A stretch of DNA of 64,000 bases. Source: Candidatus Flexifilum affinis. GTDB lineage: Bacteria; Chloroflexota; Anaerolineae; Aggregatilineales; Phototrophicaceae. The notes under the pieces were generated by a model. The model had not been told where the DNA came from, ran no database searches, and saw nothing but the letters and a program-made list of their open reading frames with translations. The stretch spans positions 1-64,000 of the forward strand of contig JADJPJ010000018.1 in NCBI GenBank assembly GCA_016713325.1, given 5' to 3'. Numbering within the stretch: the first letter of the stretch is position 1; the number at the start of each line of letters is the position of its first letter. Made by a program: the position numbers and the translations under genes. Shown in pieces: positions 51,979 through 61,057 of this stretch.

Positions 51979-53328
51979 TCAGTCCGATCCCCAGACGGTT
52001 TCAGACTTCAACTGACCGAATTTCTCGGCCAGCAGATCGGCCAGGGTGGGTTTGCCAACGACCTGGAGTTCGTAGCGCACGCGCTGCATGGGCAGCGTCA
52101 CCTGCATGATCCGCGTCAGGTCGATCGGGGTGGCGGCCAGCACCAGATCGGCGCCGGATCGGTTGATCGTCTCCTGGAGTTCGTGGATCTGCTTTTCGCT
52201 GTAGCCCATTGCAGGCAGCACCTTGCCGGTGCCGGGGTACTTGGCGAAAGTTTCGGCGATCGACCCGACCGCGAACGGACGCGGATCGACCACTTCGGCT
52301 GCCCCAAAGCGCTGAGCGGCAATGTAGCCCGCGCCGTAGCTCATGTCACCGTGAGTGACCGTCGGCCCATCTTCCACGACCAGAACCCGTTGGCCGCGAA
52401 TGGCGCGGGGGTCATCCACGAAGAGCGGCGAGGCAGCGTCCAGGACGGTGGCGAACGGATTGACCTGGCGGATGTTCTCGCGCACGGTCTCGATATCGGA
52501 GCGGTCTGCCGAGTCGACCTTGTTGACGACGACCACGTTGGCCATGCGGAGATTGGTCTCGCCGGGGTGATAGCCGATCTCATGGCCGGGCCGGTGCGGG
52601 TCGACCAGGACAATGTGCATGTCGGACTTGATGAAGGGCAGGTCGTTGTTGCCGCCGTCCCAGATGATGATGTCGGCTTCGTTTTCCGCCTGTCGCAGAA
52701 TGCGCTCGTAGTCGACGCCGGCGTAGATGATGGCACTGCGGTCGATGTACGGCTCGTACTCTTCGCGTTCTTCAATGGTGCATTCGTAGCGATCGAGGTC
52801 GGCGTAGGTCGAAAAGCGCTCGACTGCCTGCGCCTTCAGATCGCCGTAAGGCATGGGGTGGCGGATGGCGACGACGCGCAGGCCCAGATTTTGCAGGGCG
52901 GAGAGGACGTGACGCGACGTCTGGCTCTTGCCGCTGCCGGTGCGCACCGCGCCGATCGAGACGACCGGCCGGCAGCTCACCAACTGCGTCGACTTCGGAC
53001 CCATCAGCCGGAAGTCTGCCCCGGTGGCCAGCACGCGCGACGCCTGATGCATGACGTGTTCATGCGAGACGTCGCTGTAGGCGAAAATCACCTGATCGAC
53101 GTGGTGTTCGCGAATCAGGCGTTCAAGCTGCGACGAGTCGTGGACAGGAATGCCGTGGGGGTACAGGCGCCCGGCCAACTGCGCGGGATAGGTGCGCCCC
53201 CCAATGCCGGGGATCTGCGTCGCGGTGAAGGCGACCACCTCATAGGCTTCATTGTCTCTGAAGAAGACGTTGAAGTTGTGGAAGTCACGCCCGGCGGCTC
53301 CCATCACGAGGACACGTGTTCGAGACAT
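51979..53328 (-). CDS. Cyclic 2,3-diphosphoglycerate synthase-like GTPase
   Basis: 449 aa from the ATG at 53326-53328, after AGGAG. N-terminal Rossmann-like part (RVLVMGAAGRDFHNFNVFF), then a P-loop GAVRTGSGKSQTSRH, DIIIWDGGNNDLPF, VVNKVDSADRSD and VVEDGPTVTHGDMSYGAG. These are features of proteins annotated as cyclic 2,3-DPG synthetase, an energy-dependent phosphoryl-cyclising enzyme known from thermophilic methanogens; bacterial members are uncharacterised and may do something else. Cytoplasmic. Downstream of the acyl-CoA synthetase gene on the same strand, with a hairpin between. Confidence 0.82.
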   Translation of the reverse strand: MSRTRVLVMGAAGRDFHNFNVFFRDNEAYEVVAFTATQIPGIGGRTYPAQLAGRLYPHGIPVHDSSQLERLIREHHVDQVIFAYSDVSHEHVMHQASRVLATGADFRLMGPKSTQLVSCRPVVSIGAVRTGSGKSQTSRHVLSALQNLGLRVVAIRHPMPYGDLKAQAVERFSTYADLDRYECTIEEREEYEPYIDRSAIIYAGVDYERILRQAENEADIIIWDGGNNDLPFIKSDMHIVLVDPHRPGHEIGYHPGETNLRMANVVVVNKVDSADRSDIETVRENIRQVNPFATVLDAASPLFVDDPRAIRGQRVLVVEDGPTVTHGDMSYGAGYIAAQRFGAAEVVDPRPFAVGSIAETFAKYPGTGKVLPAMGYSEKQIHELQETINRSGADLVLAATPIDLTRIMQVTLPMQRVRYELQVVGKPTLADLLAEKFGQLKSETVWGSD

Positions 53329-53465
53329 GAAGATGCTCCTTCTAACTGACCACGTTTGGATGTGTTTTATGGCGATCGTAAAGGCAGGAGCGCGAATGCG
53401 ATACTGATAAGTATCATCCGCACGGGCTACATCCATCCTCAGTATGGACGCGCCCTCAGAATGAA

Positions 53466-53501
53466 ACAGCCCCACGGCCACAGAGGTGGGCATGGGGCTG
53501 T
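53466..53501 (-). terminator. Hairpin downstream of the acyl-CoA synthetase-GNAT gene
   Basis: On the minus strand ACAGCCCCA and TGGGGCTGT are perfect 9-base arms with inner CCAC/GTGG pairing, followed by TTTCATT. A moderate rho-independent terminator for the gene ending at 53531. Confidence 0.65.
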
Positions 53502-53530
53502 AGAAGTACTGCCTTCGCGCAGACTCTGGA

Positions 53531-56278
53531 TCAGATGTTGGACAGATCCAGCTCTACCTGCACGATGTGCTCGCGCCCGCTTGGCACAGCTACGAACCCG
53601 AAGCGCTCCGTCAGGTATGACATCTCCGGGTTGTCTTCGTGCAGTGTCGCGAAGATCACACCGACTTTCTCGTCCTTGGCGATCTTGATCAGGCGCTCCA
53701 GAAGCTCATGGCCGATGCCCTGGCGCTGATACTTGTCGCTGACCAGCATGCCGAGTTCCGCCCGGGACTTCTCGCCGGGGTTGGCATTGCGCATCTTGGT
53801 CAGCCGGACGATGCCGATCATCTTTGGCTCACCCTTGGTTCCCTCGTCGCGGCGGATCACCACCAGCGCCATTTCGCGGTCATAGTCGATGAAGCACAGA
53901 CGCGACAGGCGGTCATGCGCGGTGCGCACCGACAGATCCATGGCTTCCAGATAGCGCAGGAAGACCGTGCGTTCGGACAGGCTCTGATGGAATTCGACCA
54001 TCAGCGGCTCGTCTTCAGGACGGATTGGGCGAATGGTCACCTTGGTGCCATCACGCAGCGTCCACGGTTCGACATACTGCATCGGGTACGGACGAATGGC
54101 CGGGCGTGGCAGTTTTGCCTCGGTCATGTCCAGCGGCTGGGTGACCACACGTGCGTCGAGGGCGATCATGTTCTCGTGGGAAACCAGCAGCGGGTTGATG
54201 TCCATCTCGGCGATCCAGGGCTGCTCGACGACGAGCTGACTGAAGCGCACCAGCACCTGTTCCAGCGCGTGCATGTCGATCGGCGGACGGCCGCGCACGC
54301 CGCGCAGTGCCTTGACAATCTTGGTCTCCTCGATCATCCGGCGGGCCAGCGTCGTGTTGAGCGGCGGCAGACCCAGCGTGCTGTCCTTGAAGACTTCGAC
54401 CATGGTGCCGCCTGAACCGAACAGCAGGACGGGTCCGAACTGCGGGTCCATGCTGCTGCCGAGAATCAGCTCATAGCCATCCAGCTTGGCCATCGGTTGA
54501 ACGGTCACCCCCTGGAAGTGCTCGGCGCTGGCTTTCTCGGTCACGTTGGTGCGGATGAGCGAGAAGGCGTTGCGGACAGCTACTTCGTCACGCAGGTTGA
54601 GCTGCACGCCGCCCACGTCGGACTTGTGGGTGATCGTCTCGCTGTTCAGCTTGAGCACCACCGGGTAGCCGATTGAGTCGGCGGCAGCGGCGGCGGCATC
54701 CGGGGTTTCGGCCAGCAGCGTCTTGACCGTCGGGATGTAGTAGGCGGCCAACACTTCCTTCGACTCGTACTCGGTCAGGATCGTGCGGCCGGATTCGCGC
54801 GCATGCTGGAGGATAGCGGCGACCTTCTCGCGGTCGGGGGTCTCGTAGTCGCTGTCGAGCGGCAGCATCGGCGTCTCGTAGATGGAGCGCAGATTGTTGG
54901 TGTACTGCCACATGTAGTTGAAGACGCGGGCCGCTGTATCCGGGAAGTTGAAAGTCGGGATGTTCGAGGAGTTGAGGATGCGCTCGCCCTCGGCGATGCC
55001 AGGGCCGCCCATCCAGCTCGCCAGGACCGGCTTGTCCTCGTACTGGGCATATCGCGTGAGTTCTTCGGCCGTCTTGGTCGGGTCGGTCATCGCCTGTGGG
55101 GTGAGGATGACCAGCGTGCCGTCGGTGTTCTCGTCTTTGCCGACGATTTCCAGGGTCTTGGCATAGAGCTGCGGGGTGGCGTCGCCCAGCACGTCGACCG
55201 GGTTGGCGTGGCTCCAGGCGGCGGGCAGGATCTTGTTCAGCTCCTCGATGGTGGCATCGCTGATTTCGGCCAGGTCGCCGCCGTAACCGATCAGCGAGTC
55301 GGTGGCCAGCACGCCCGGTCCACCGGCGTTGGTGATGATGGTCAGGCGGTTGCCCTTCGGACGCGGCTGCTTGGCCAGCACCTCCGCCATGTAGAAGACA
55401 TCGCTGATGCGATCGACGCGCAGGATGCCGGAACGTCTGAAGGCGGCATCGAGCACGTCATCGCTGCCGGTGAGCGAGCCGGTATGAGAAGCGGCGGCAT
55501 GGGCGGCAGCCTCTGTTCGGCCGGCCTTGATGACGATGATCGGCTTCTTCAGCGCCACTTCACGCGCCGCGGACAGGGCCGATCGCGCATCGCCGACCGA
55601 TTCCATATAGATGACGATGCTCTCGGTCGATTCATCCTGGCCAAGATAGTCGATCAGGTCACCCCAGCCGACGTCGAGCATGGTGCCGACCGAGATGAAG
55701 GCGCTAAATCCGACGTTCTGGCTGCGACTCCAGTCGAGCACGGCCGTCAGCAGCGCTCCGGACTGGCTGATGAAGGCAACGGCACCCGGGTTGGCGATGC
55801 CGTCCGCGAAGGTGGCATTCATGCCGGTAACGGGACGCATGACGCCCAGGCAGTTGGGGCCGATCAGGCGCATGCCGCCGCGGCGGGCCTCGGCGAGGAT
55901 CTCCTGCTCCAGCGCGACGCCCTCGGCGCCGACTTCCTTGAAGCCGGCGGAGATGATGATCGCGCCGGTGATCCCCAGTTGGACGCATTCGCGAATCACG
56001 CCAGGCACTGTCTTGGCGGGCAGGACGATCACCACCAGGTCGATCTTGTCCGGCACGTCTTTGAGGCTGGGATACGCGCGCACACCCAGAATGCTGGCGC
56101 GGGTGGGGTTGACCGGGTAAACCGTACCGCCAAAGGGACTGCTGATCAGGTTCCACAGAATGGTGCGGCCAACGCTGCCGACACGTTCCGAGGCGCCCAC
56201 CACGGCGACGGTTTTAGGAGAAAAGATGACATCGAGACCGGTGGGGATTTTGGTCTGGATCGCTTCGCGATTTTGCAT
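53531..56278 (-). CDS. ADP-forming acyl-CoA synthetase fused to GNAT acetyltransferase (Pat/PatZ-like)
   Basis: 915 aa. Residues about 12-465 are the CoA-ligase alpha part: [41 protein letters not shown] and the phospho-His loop [11 protein letters not shown] with H265. About 480-725 are the ATP-grasp beta part ([51 protein letters not shown]). The last about 150 residues are a GNAT domain with acetyl-CoA loop [14 protein letters not shown]. PatZ-type proteins acetylate lysines; because H265 is kept, the synthetase part may also make acyl-CoA with ATP gain. Divergent from the amidase gene. Confidence 0.92.
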   Translation of the reverse strand: MQNREAIQTKIPTGLDVIFSPKTVAVVGASERVGSVGRTILWNLISSPFGGTVYPVNPTRASILGVRAYPSLKDVPDKIDLVVIVLPAKTVPGVIRECVQLGITGAIIISAGFKEVGAEGVALEQEILAEARRGGMRLIGPNCLGVMRPVTGMNATFADGIANPGAVAFISQSGALLTAVLDWSRSQNVGFSAFISVGTMLDVGWGDLIDYLGQDESTESIVIYMESVGDARSALSAAREVALKKPIIVIKAGRTEAAAHAAASHTGSLTGSDDVLDAAFRRSGILRVDRISDVFYMAEVLAKQPRPKGNRLTIITNAGGPGVLATDSLIGYGGDLAEISDATIEELNKILPAAWSHANPVDVLGDATPQLYAKTLEIVGKDENTDGTLVILTPQAMTDPTKTAEELTRYAQYEDKPVLASWMGGPGIAEGERILNSSNIPTFNFPDTAARVFNYMWQYTNNLRSIYETPMLPLDSDYETPDREKVAAILQHARESGRTILTEYESKEVLAAYYIPTVKTLLAETPDAAAAAADSIGYPVVLKLNSETITHKSDVGGVQLNLRDEVAVRNAFSLIRTNVTEKASAEHFQGVTVQPMAKLDGYELILGSSMDPQFGPVLLFGSGGTMVEVFKDSTLGLPPLNTTLARRMIEETKIVKALRGVRGRPPIDMHALEQVLVRFSQLVVEQPWIAEMDINPLLVSHENMIALDARVVTQPLDMTEAKLPRPAIRPYPMQYVEPWTLRDGTKVTIRPIRPEDEPLMVEFHQSLSERTVFLRYLEAMDLSVRTAHDRLSRLCFIDYDREMALVVIRRDEGTKGEPKMIGIVRLTKMRNANPGEKSRAELGMLVSDKYQRQGIGHELLERLIKIAKDEKVGVIFATLHEDNPEMSYLTERFGFVAVPSGREHIVQVELDLSNI

Positions 56279-56377
56279 CCGTACACTTCCCGAGAGCTAG
56301 ATAGACGACATAACGGGCAGGATCATAGCGCGCAGACAGGGGAATCTCCAGACATTAGCCGCACTTCGACATGCCGA

Positions 56378-56401
56378 TTGACATAATTGCACCCATGTCA
56401 A
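56378..56401. promoter_or_regulatory. TTGACAT-N10-ATGTCAA inverted repeat in divergent spacer
   Basis: Perfect 7-base arms at 56378-56384 and 56395-56401, 10-base centre, about midway between the divergent acyl-CoA synthetase (start 56278) and amidase (start 56506). A likely regulator site; each arm also reads as a -35 box. Confidence 0.55.
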
Positions 56402-56505
56402 ACGACACCCCTGTCGCGGTTGCAATTCCGGACCGCAGATTGGGTACACTTTATAGCAGCGGTGGCAAAGAATTTTACTCCGGACCATCCAAAGGCTGGT
56501 GAAAA

Positions 56506-57951
56506 ATGCTCTCTTGTTTCGTGCCGGTATCACAACTAGCTCGCCTACTTCAGCAGCGCGAAGTGCGCGTTCGTGAGGTGCTGGAAGCGCTGCTCGACCA
56601 GATTGCACGGCACAACCCGCAGATCAATGCCGTTGTCACCCTGGATGCGGACGGGGCCCGAGCGCGCGCCGATGCCCTGGATCGCGAAGGGCCGCAGCCG
56701 GATCAGCCGCTGTGGGGTATCCCCGTCACGCTGAAGGATGCCTGGGAGGTGGCAGGCATGCGGAGCACCGCCGGCTACCCGCCCCTGGCCGACTATGTGC
56801 CCAGCACAGACGCCACTGTCGCCGCCCGGTTGCGTGCTGCCGGGGCGATCCTCCTCGGCAAGACCAATGTGCCCATCCTCTCGACCGACACTCAGACCCA
56901 CAACGAGATCTTCGGACTGACCGTCAACCCCTGGAGCGTCGATCGCACGCCGGGCGGGTCCAGCGGCGGCAGCGCGGCGGCGGTCGCGGCCGGCATGTCC
57001 TTCCTCGATGTTGGCAGCGACATTGCCGGCTCGGTGCGCATTCCCGCCCACTACTGCGGCGTCTACAGCCTGAAGACGACCGAGCACCGTGTCAGCACCG
57101 CTGGGCATATTCCGCCGCTGCCTGAATCGCCGCGCGGCCTGCGCCGCTTCAGTATCGCCGGTCCGATCGCCCGTTCCGTCGACGATCTCGAACTCGCCCT
57201 GCGTGTCATCGCCGGTCCGGACCCGCGGCAGGTGGATCTTCCGCCGGTCCCGCTGCCGGACTCGGTCGCCGTTCCGCCGGTGGGATCGCTGCGCATTGCC
57301 TGGACGGATCGCTTCGGCCCCTATCCCGTCACTGAAGACACCACCCGCACCGTGGCAGAGGCTGTCGCGCAACTGGCGCGGCAGGGGGCGCATGTCGAGC
57401 AGCGACTGCCCGAGGGCTTCGACTCGCCGGATTTGTGGGAGCTGTACGGCAAGCTGTACTGGGCCGTCGTCGGCGCCGGGCTGACCCCGGAGATCGACGC
57501 CGACGAAGCCGAGTACGCCCGGTTCACGCCGGACTCGCCGGATGCCTTTTCGCGCGGGGCGGGGCAAGCCATCCATGCTTCGCTGCGGCTGTTCGGCCAG
57601 GGGATGCTGGCGCGCGAGGCATACGTCAATGCGCTCGACCGCCTGCTGTCCGATTTCGATGTGCTGATCTACCCGGTTTCGCCGACGCCGGCGTGGCCGC
57701 ATATCCCGCACATGTCGAACGTAATGGTCGCCGGGCAGACGATGAACTACTTTGAGGCCGGGACCTACTACTGCATCCCGTTCAACCTGACCGGCCACCC
57801 GGTGGTGGTCATCCCCGGCGGCTTCAGCGACGAGGGCCTGCCGATCGGCCTCCAGATCGTCGGGCGGCGCTGGGATGAGATCCGTCTGCTGGCTTTTGCC
57901 CGTCAGATCGACGGCGTGCTGAACGCTTACCGCCGGCCGCCAGGGCTCTAA
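56506..57951 (+). CDS. Amidase, amidase-signature family
   Basis: 481 aa. The Ser-cisSer-Lys triad is K77 (TLKDAWEVA), S152 (PGGSSGGSAAAVAAG) and S176 (DIAGSVRIPA); the spacings 75 and 24 equal those of FAAH. The usual GGS before the nucleophile is AGS here. Splits carboxamides to acid and ammonia in the cytoplasm; substrate unknown. TACACT/TTATAG about 60 bases upstream may be the -10 region. Followed on the same strand by a serine hydrolase and a peptide ABC importer, consistent with a scavenging role. Confidence 0.9.
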   Translation: MLSCFVPVSQLARLLQQREVRVREVLEALLDQIARHNPQINAVVTLDADGARARADALDREGPQPDQPLWGIPVTLKDAWEVAGMRSTAGYPPLADYVPSTDATVAARLRAAGAILLGKTNVPILSTDTQTHNEIFGLTVNPWSVDRTPGGSSGGSAAAVAAGMSFLDVGSDIAGSVRIPAHYCGVYSLKTTEHRVSTAGHIPPLPESPRGLRRFSIAGPIARSVDDLELALRVIAGPDPRQVDLPPVPLPDSVAVPPVGSLRIAWTDRFGPYPVTEDTTRTVAEAVAQLARQGAHVEQRLPEGFDSPDLWELYGKLYWAVVGAGLTPEIDADEAEYARFTPDSPDAFSRGAGQAIHASLRLFGQGMLAREAYVNALDRLLSDFDVLIYPVSPTPAWPHIPHMSNVMVAGQTMNYFEAGTYYCIPFNLTGHPVVVIPGGFSDEGLPIGLQIVGRRWDEIRLLAFARQIDGVLNAYRRPPGL

Positions 57952-57954
57952 GGT

Positions 57955-57988
57955 GGGATGAGGGACAAGCAATGAGAAATAAGGAACG
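57955..57988. repeat. Purine-rich ATGAG-type repeat overlapping a start codon
   Basis: GGGATGAGGGACAAGCAATGAGAAATAAGG; the second ATGAG contains the ATG at 57972 used as start of the serine hydrolase gene. Confidence 0.45.
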
Positions 57989-59156
57989 GCGAAATGTGCG
58001 TCCGCTTGCAGGGCGCGGTCATGGGCCTTCGAAGCAGGGTTCCTCGTCCATAGCACGAGGCCGACCCTCGAGATGGGTTGTCCTGATCTTCGGCCTTTTC
58101 TGCCTCTTCACCGGGCGACCTGCGACTGCCCAGGAGGTTGACTGCGGCCAGCCGCTGGACGGGTGGATCACGGTCGCCCCCGAGGAGGTCGGCCTGAACC
58201 ATGCGCTGCTCGCCACCGCCGGCGACCGAGTCAGCGAGAGTATGCCTTTCCTGCGCAGCCTGATCGTCGTGCGCCACGGCTGTATCGCTTATGAAGGCTA
58301 TTTCGGTGGCGCGGATGAAGCGACACCCTTCAATGTCTTTTCGGTCACCAAGAGTGTCACCGGCACTTTGATCGGCATCGCGATCGAAGAAGGGCTGATC
58401 GACTCGGTCTATGATCCCATCGGCGATTATCTGCCAATCGACGCCGGGGATCGCCGTGCGCAGATCACGCTTGGCAATCTGCTCAAAATGCTCTCTGGCA
58501 TCGATTGGGATGAGTCCAACGCCCGAGATATTCTGGGCATGCTGCAAGGAGAACGTGATGAGGTCGCCACCATTCTCGGCCTGCCGCTGGCCGGGCGCCC
58601 CGGCACGATCTGGAACTATTCCACGGCGGATTCGCATCTGCTTTCGGCCGTGCTGACCGCTGCCACCGGCGTGTCCACCGACGAGTATGCGCATTCGCGC
58701 CTGTTCGAGCCGCTGGGAATCGACGAAAGCGAGTGGCAGACCGACGCGCAGGGTATCCCGTTCGGCGGCACGCAGCTTTATCTGAGGGCCCGCGATATGG
58801 CCCGCTTCGGCCTGCTCTATCTGCACGATGGCCAGTGGGATGGCGTTCAGATCGTGCCGCCGCGCTGGATCGATCTTCTCACCACGCCACAGCTCGCCGA
58901 TCCGAGTGTCTACGAGATGTCCTATGCCGCACACTGGTGGCACGTTCTGCTGGGAGAATTCCCGCCCATGCACGCCGCTTCCGGCTACGGCGGCCAACTG
59001 ATCTTCGTTGCGCCGGATTTGGATATGGTCATCGTCACCACGGCGAATGGCTATGTGGAGCCTCCGGATCGCTATATCTCCGGGGCGCAGGAGGCGGCTC
59101 AGCGTGAAGCCATCCTGCATCTGGTGCGGACGGCCATCCTTCCGGCGAGTCAGTGA
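57972..59156 (+). CDS. Exported serine hydrolase, beta-lactamase class C/PBP-like
   Basis: 394 aa from ATG 57972. A long positively charged n-region precedes the signal helix (WVVLIFGLFCLFTG) with cleavage near ATA before QEVD. Active-site SxxK is S124-V-T-K127 in FSVTKSVTG; the YxN-type motif is YSTADSH, and the KTG-like triad reads SGYGG. The mix resembles the 6-aminohexanoate-dimer hydrolase/esterase branch rather than true beta-lactamases. The codons at the start overlap an ATGAG repeat, so the first about 20 residues may be a late addition; a GTG nine codons in is an alternative start. Confidence 0.88.
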   Translation: MRNKERRNVRPLAGRGHGPSKQGSSSIARGRPSRWVVLIFGLFCLFTGRPATAQEVDCGQPLDGWITVAPEEVGLNHALLATAGDRVSESMPFLRSLIVVRHGCIAYEGYFGGADEATPFNVFSVTKSVTGTLIGIAIEEGLIDSVYDPIGDYLPIDAGDRRAQITLGNLLKMLSGIDWDESNARDILGMLQGERDEVATILGLPLAGRPGTIWNYSTADSHLLSAVLTAATGVSTDEYAHSRLFEPLGIDESEWQTDAQGIPFGGTQLYLRARDMARFGLLYLHDGQWDGVQIVPPRWIDLLTTPQLADPSVYEMSYAAHWWHVLLGEFPPMHAASGYGGQLIFVAPDLDMVIVTTANGYVEPPDRYISGAQEAAQREAILHLVRTAILPASQ

Positions 59157-59304
59157 CCTGGAATAGAGTATTTCGATCACTTGTGCTGACCGAAAGATTG
59201 CGCTATGTTATGTGCTGAAGGCCATTTCCCTTACAGTCGACTTCCAGCCCTCCCCGATGGTCTTGTGCGATTAAGCCTTATTGTTTACTGAAGAGGAGTC
59301 CACA

Positions 59305-60990
59305 ATGTCGAAGCACCTGAGAATCCTGTTTGCTTTGATCTTGCTGGTCGTACTGGTCGGCAGCGTACAAGCGCAGGATAGTCCGCGCGTGCTGCGCCTC
59401 GGCTTCACCGAAGAGCCGGACATGCTTATCGACTATACCAGCAACACCCTGTTGGGTTGGAGCATGTTCCGTCTGCATTCGCAACCGCAGTGGGGCACCA
59501 ATCAGAATCAGGAACTCGTCCCGATTCTGGTCGATGAACTCCCGAGTCTCGACAACGGCGGCGTGGTCGTCAACGACGCCGGCCAAATGGTGATCCGCTT
59601 CACCATCGCCGACTGGGCGGTGTGGTCCGACGGCACGCCGATCACCGCCGCCGACTTCATCCTTCCCTACACGATCTCCCGCGATGGTGTGAGCCAGGTT
59701 CTCGGCTACCGCATGCTCGGCGGTTCGGCCGGCACGGTCGAGCAGGGCGAGAGCGAGAAAGAGGTCGTCGTCACCTTCGACGTGCCCAACCCGGACTGGC
59801 AGTACGCCGCCATCGTCCCGCTCCCGGCCCACATCCTTCAGGAGCAGTACGAGGCTGACCTTGCCAGCGGCATCGGCTTCGAGCAGAACGCCTGGATTCG
59901 CCAGCCCACGGTCTCCAACGGCCCCTTCGTCTTCGCCGAATGGGTGACCGGCAGCTATCTCCGCTTCGTCAAGAACGCCAATTACTGGAAAGATGTCTGG
60001 TTCGACGAAGTTGTGCTCAACTTCTACCAGGACGTGAGCGTGCTGGAACAGCTCATGATCGCCGAAGAGCTGGACATGACCCGTTACATCCTGCCGGCGT
60101 CGCGTGCGGCTGAACTGGCAGAACAGTACGACTACCTGGACGTGCACACCTCGTTCGGCGGCGTCCGTCTGGAACTCGAATACAACATGGGCCCCAATGG
60201 CTCACCGGCCCTGAAGGATGTGCGGGTGCGCCGCGCGCTCGGCATGGGCATCGACCGGCAGTTCATGGTCGATGAGATCTACGCCGGCGTGGCCGAAGTG
60301 GCCAACACCTGGTGGAGCGGCACGCCCTGGGCCAACCCCGACGCCGAGATGCTGCCCTATGATCCCGAAGGCGCGATCGCGCTGCTGCGCGAGGCCGGCT
60401 GGTACGACGACGATGGCGACGGTGTGGCCGAAGCCCATGGCGTCGAGGGCGTGGACGACGGCACGCCGCTGGAACTCTCCGCGACGACCTACTCCGACAT
60501 CCAGCATTACCAGGACTCTCTCCTGTACGTTCAGGACGCTCTGTCGCAGATTGGCGTCGGGGTCGAGATTACCCTGCACCAGATCAGCGAGATCCACGGG
60601 TCGTTCACCAACAATGGCATCCTGGCCACCGGCGCGCACGACCTGAACCTGATCGCCTGGGTGCCCGGCGTGGCCACGGTCGCGACTTTTGGGCCTTACT
60701 ACTGCACCGACTTCGCCAGCGAGGAGAATCCGTTCGGTCTCAACGGCTTGCAGGTCTGCAATCCCGAGGTCGACGAGCTGTGGACCAGCCTGTTCACGGA
60801 ACTGGATCAGGAAGCGCGCAACGCGGCCGCGAACCGCATTCAGGAACTGATGGCCGCGGAAGTGCAGACGCAGTATCTCGTCAACATTCTGTACGCCACT
60901 ACCTACAATACCGCCCTCGAATGGGACGCTTCGGACGTGAGCGACTTCACACCCTGGCTGAACATCGCCGAGTGGCGCAGAGCGGAATAA
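59305..60990 (+). CDS. ABC transporter solute-binding protein, family 5 (peptide/nickel type)
   Basis: 561 aa from ATG 59305 after GAGGAG. Signal peptide (LRILFALILLVVLVGS, cleavage after VQA before QDSP) with no lipobox Cys. SBP_bac_5 features: LRLGFTEEPDMLIDYTSN, WSDGTPITAADFILPYT, NGPFVFAEWVTGSYLRFVKNANYW, VRRALGMGIDRQFMVDEI and the acidic turn DDDGDGVAEAHG common in the family. Captures oligopeptides or similar ligands outside the membrane for the permeases that follow. Confidence 0.93.
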   Translation: MSKHLRILFALILLVVLVGSVQAQDSPRVLRLGFTEEPDMLIDYTSNTLLGWSMFRLHSQPQWGTNQNQELVPILVDELPSLDNGGVVVNDAGQMVIRFTIADWAVWSDGTPITAADFILPYTISRDGVSQVLGYRMLGGSAGTVEQGESEKEVVVTFDVPNPDWQYAAIVPLPAHILQEQYEADLASGIGFEQNAWIRQPTVSNGPFVFAEWVTGSYLRFVKNANYWKDVWFDEVVLNFYQDVSVLEQLMIAEELDMTRYILPASRAAELAEQYDYLDVHTSFGGVRLELEYNMGPNGSPALKDVRVRRALGMGIDRQFMVDEIYAGVAEVANTWWSGTPWANPDAEMLPYDPEGAIALLREAGWYDDDGDGVAEAHGVEGVDDGTPLELSATTYSDIQHYQDSLLYVQDALSQIGVGVEITLHQISEIHGSFTNNGILATGAHDLNLIAWVPGVATVATFGPYYCTDFASEENPFGLNGLQVCNPEVDELWTSLFTELDQEARNAAANRIQELMAAEVQTQYLVNILYATTYNTALEWDASDVSDFTPWLNIAEWRRAE

Positions 60991-61057
60991 GGTCCATTCG
61001 TTCAGCAGCAGGAGAGGGGCCGGCAGACGGCTCCTCTTCCGTTAAGGCTTCGAACCC

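Noticed and set aside
57972..59156. Antibiotic-resistance beta-lactamase
   Set aside because: SxxK is present but the other motifs (YSTADS, SGYGG) fit the esterase/amide-hydrolase branch; no basis for resistance.
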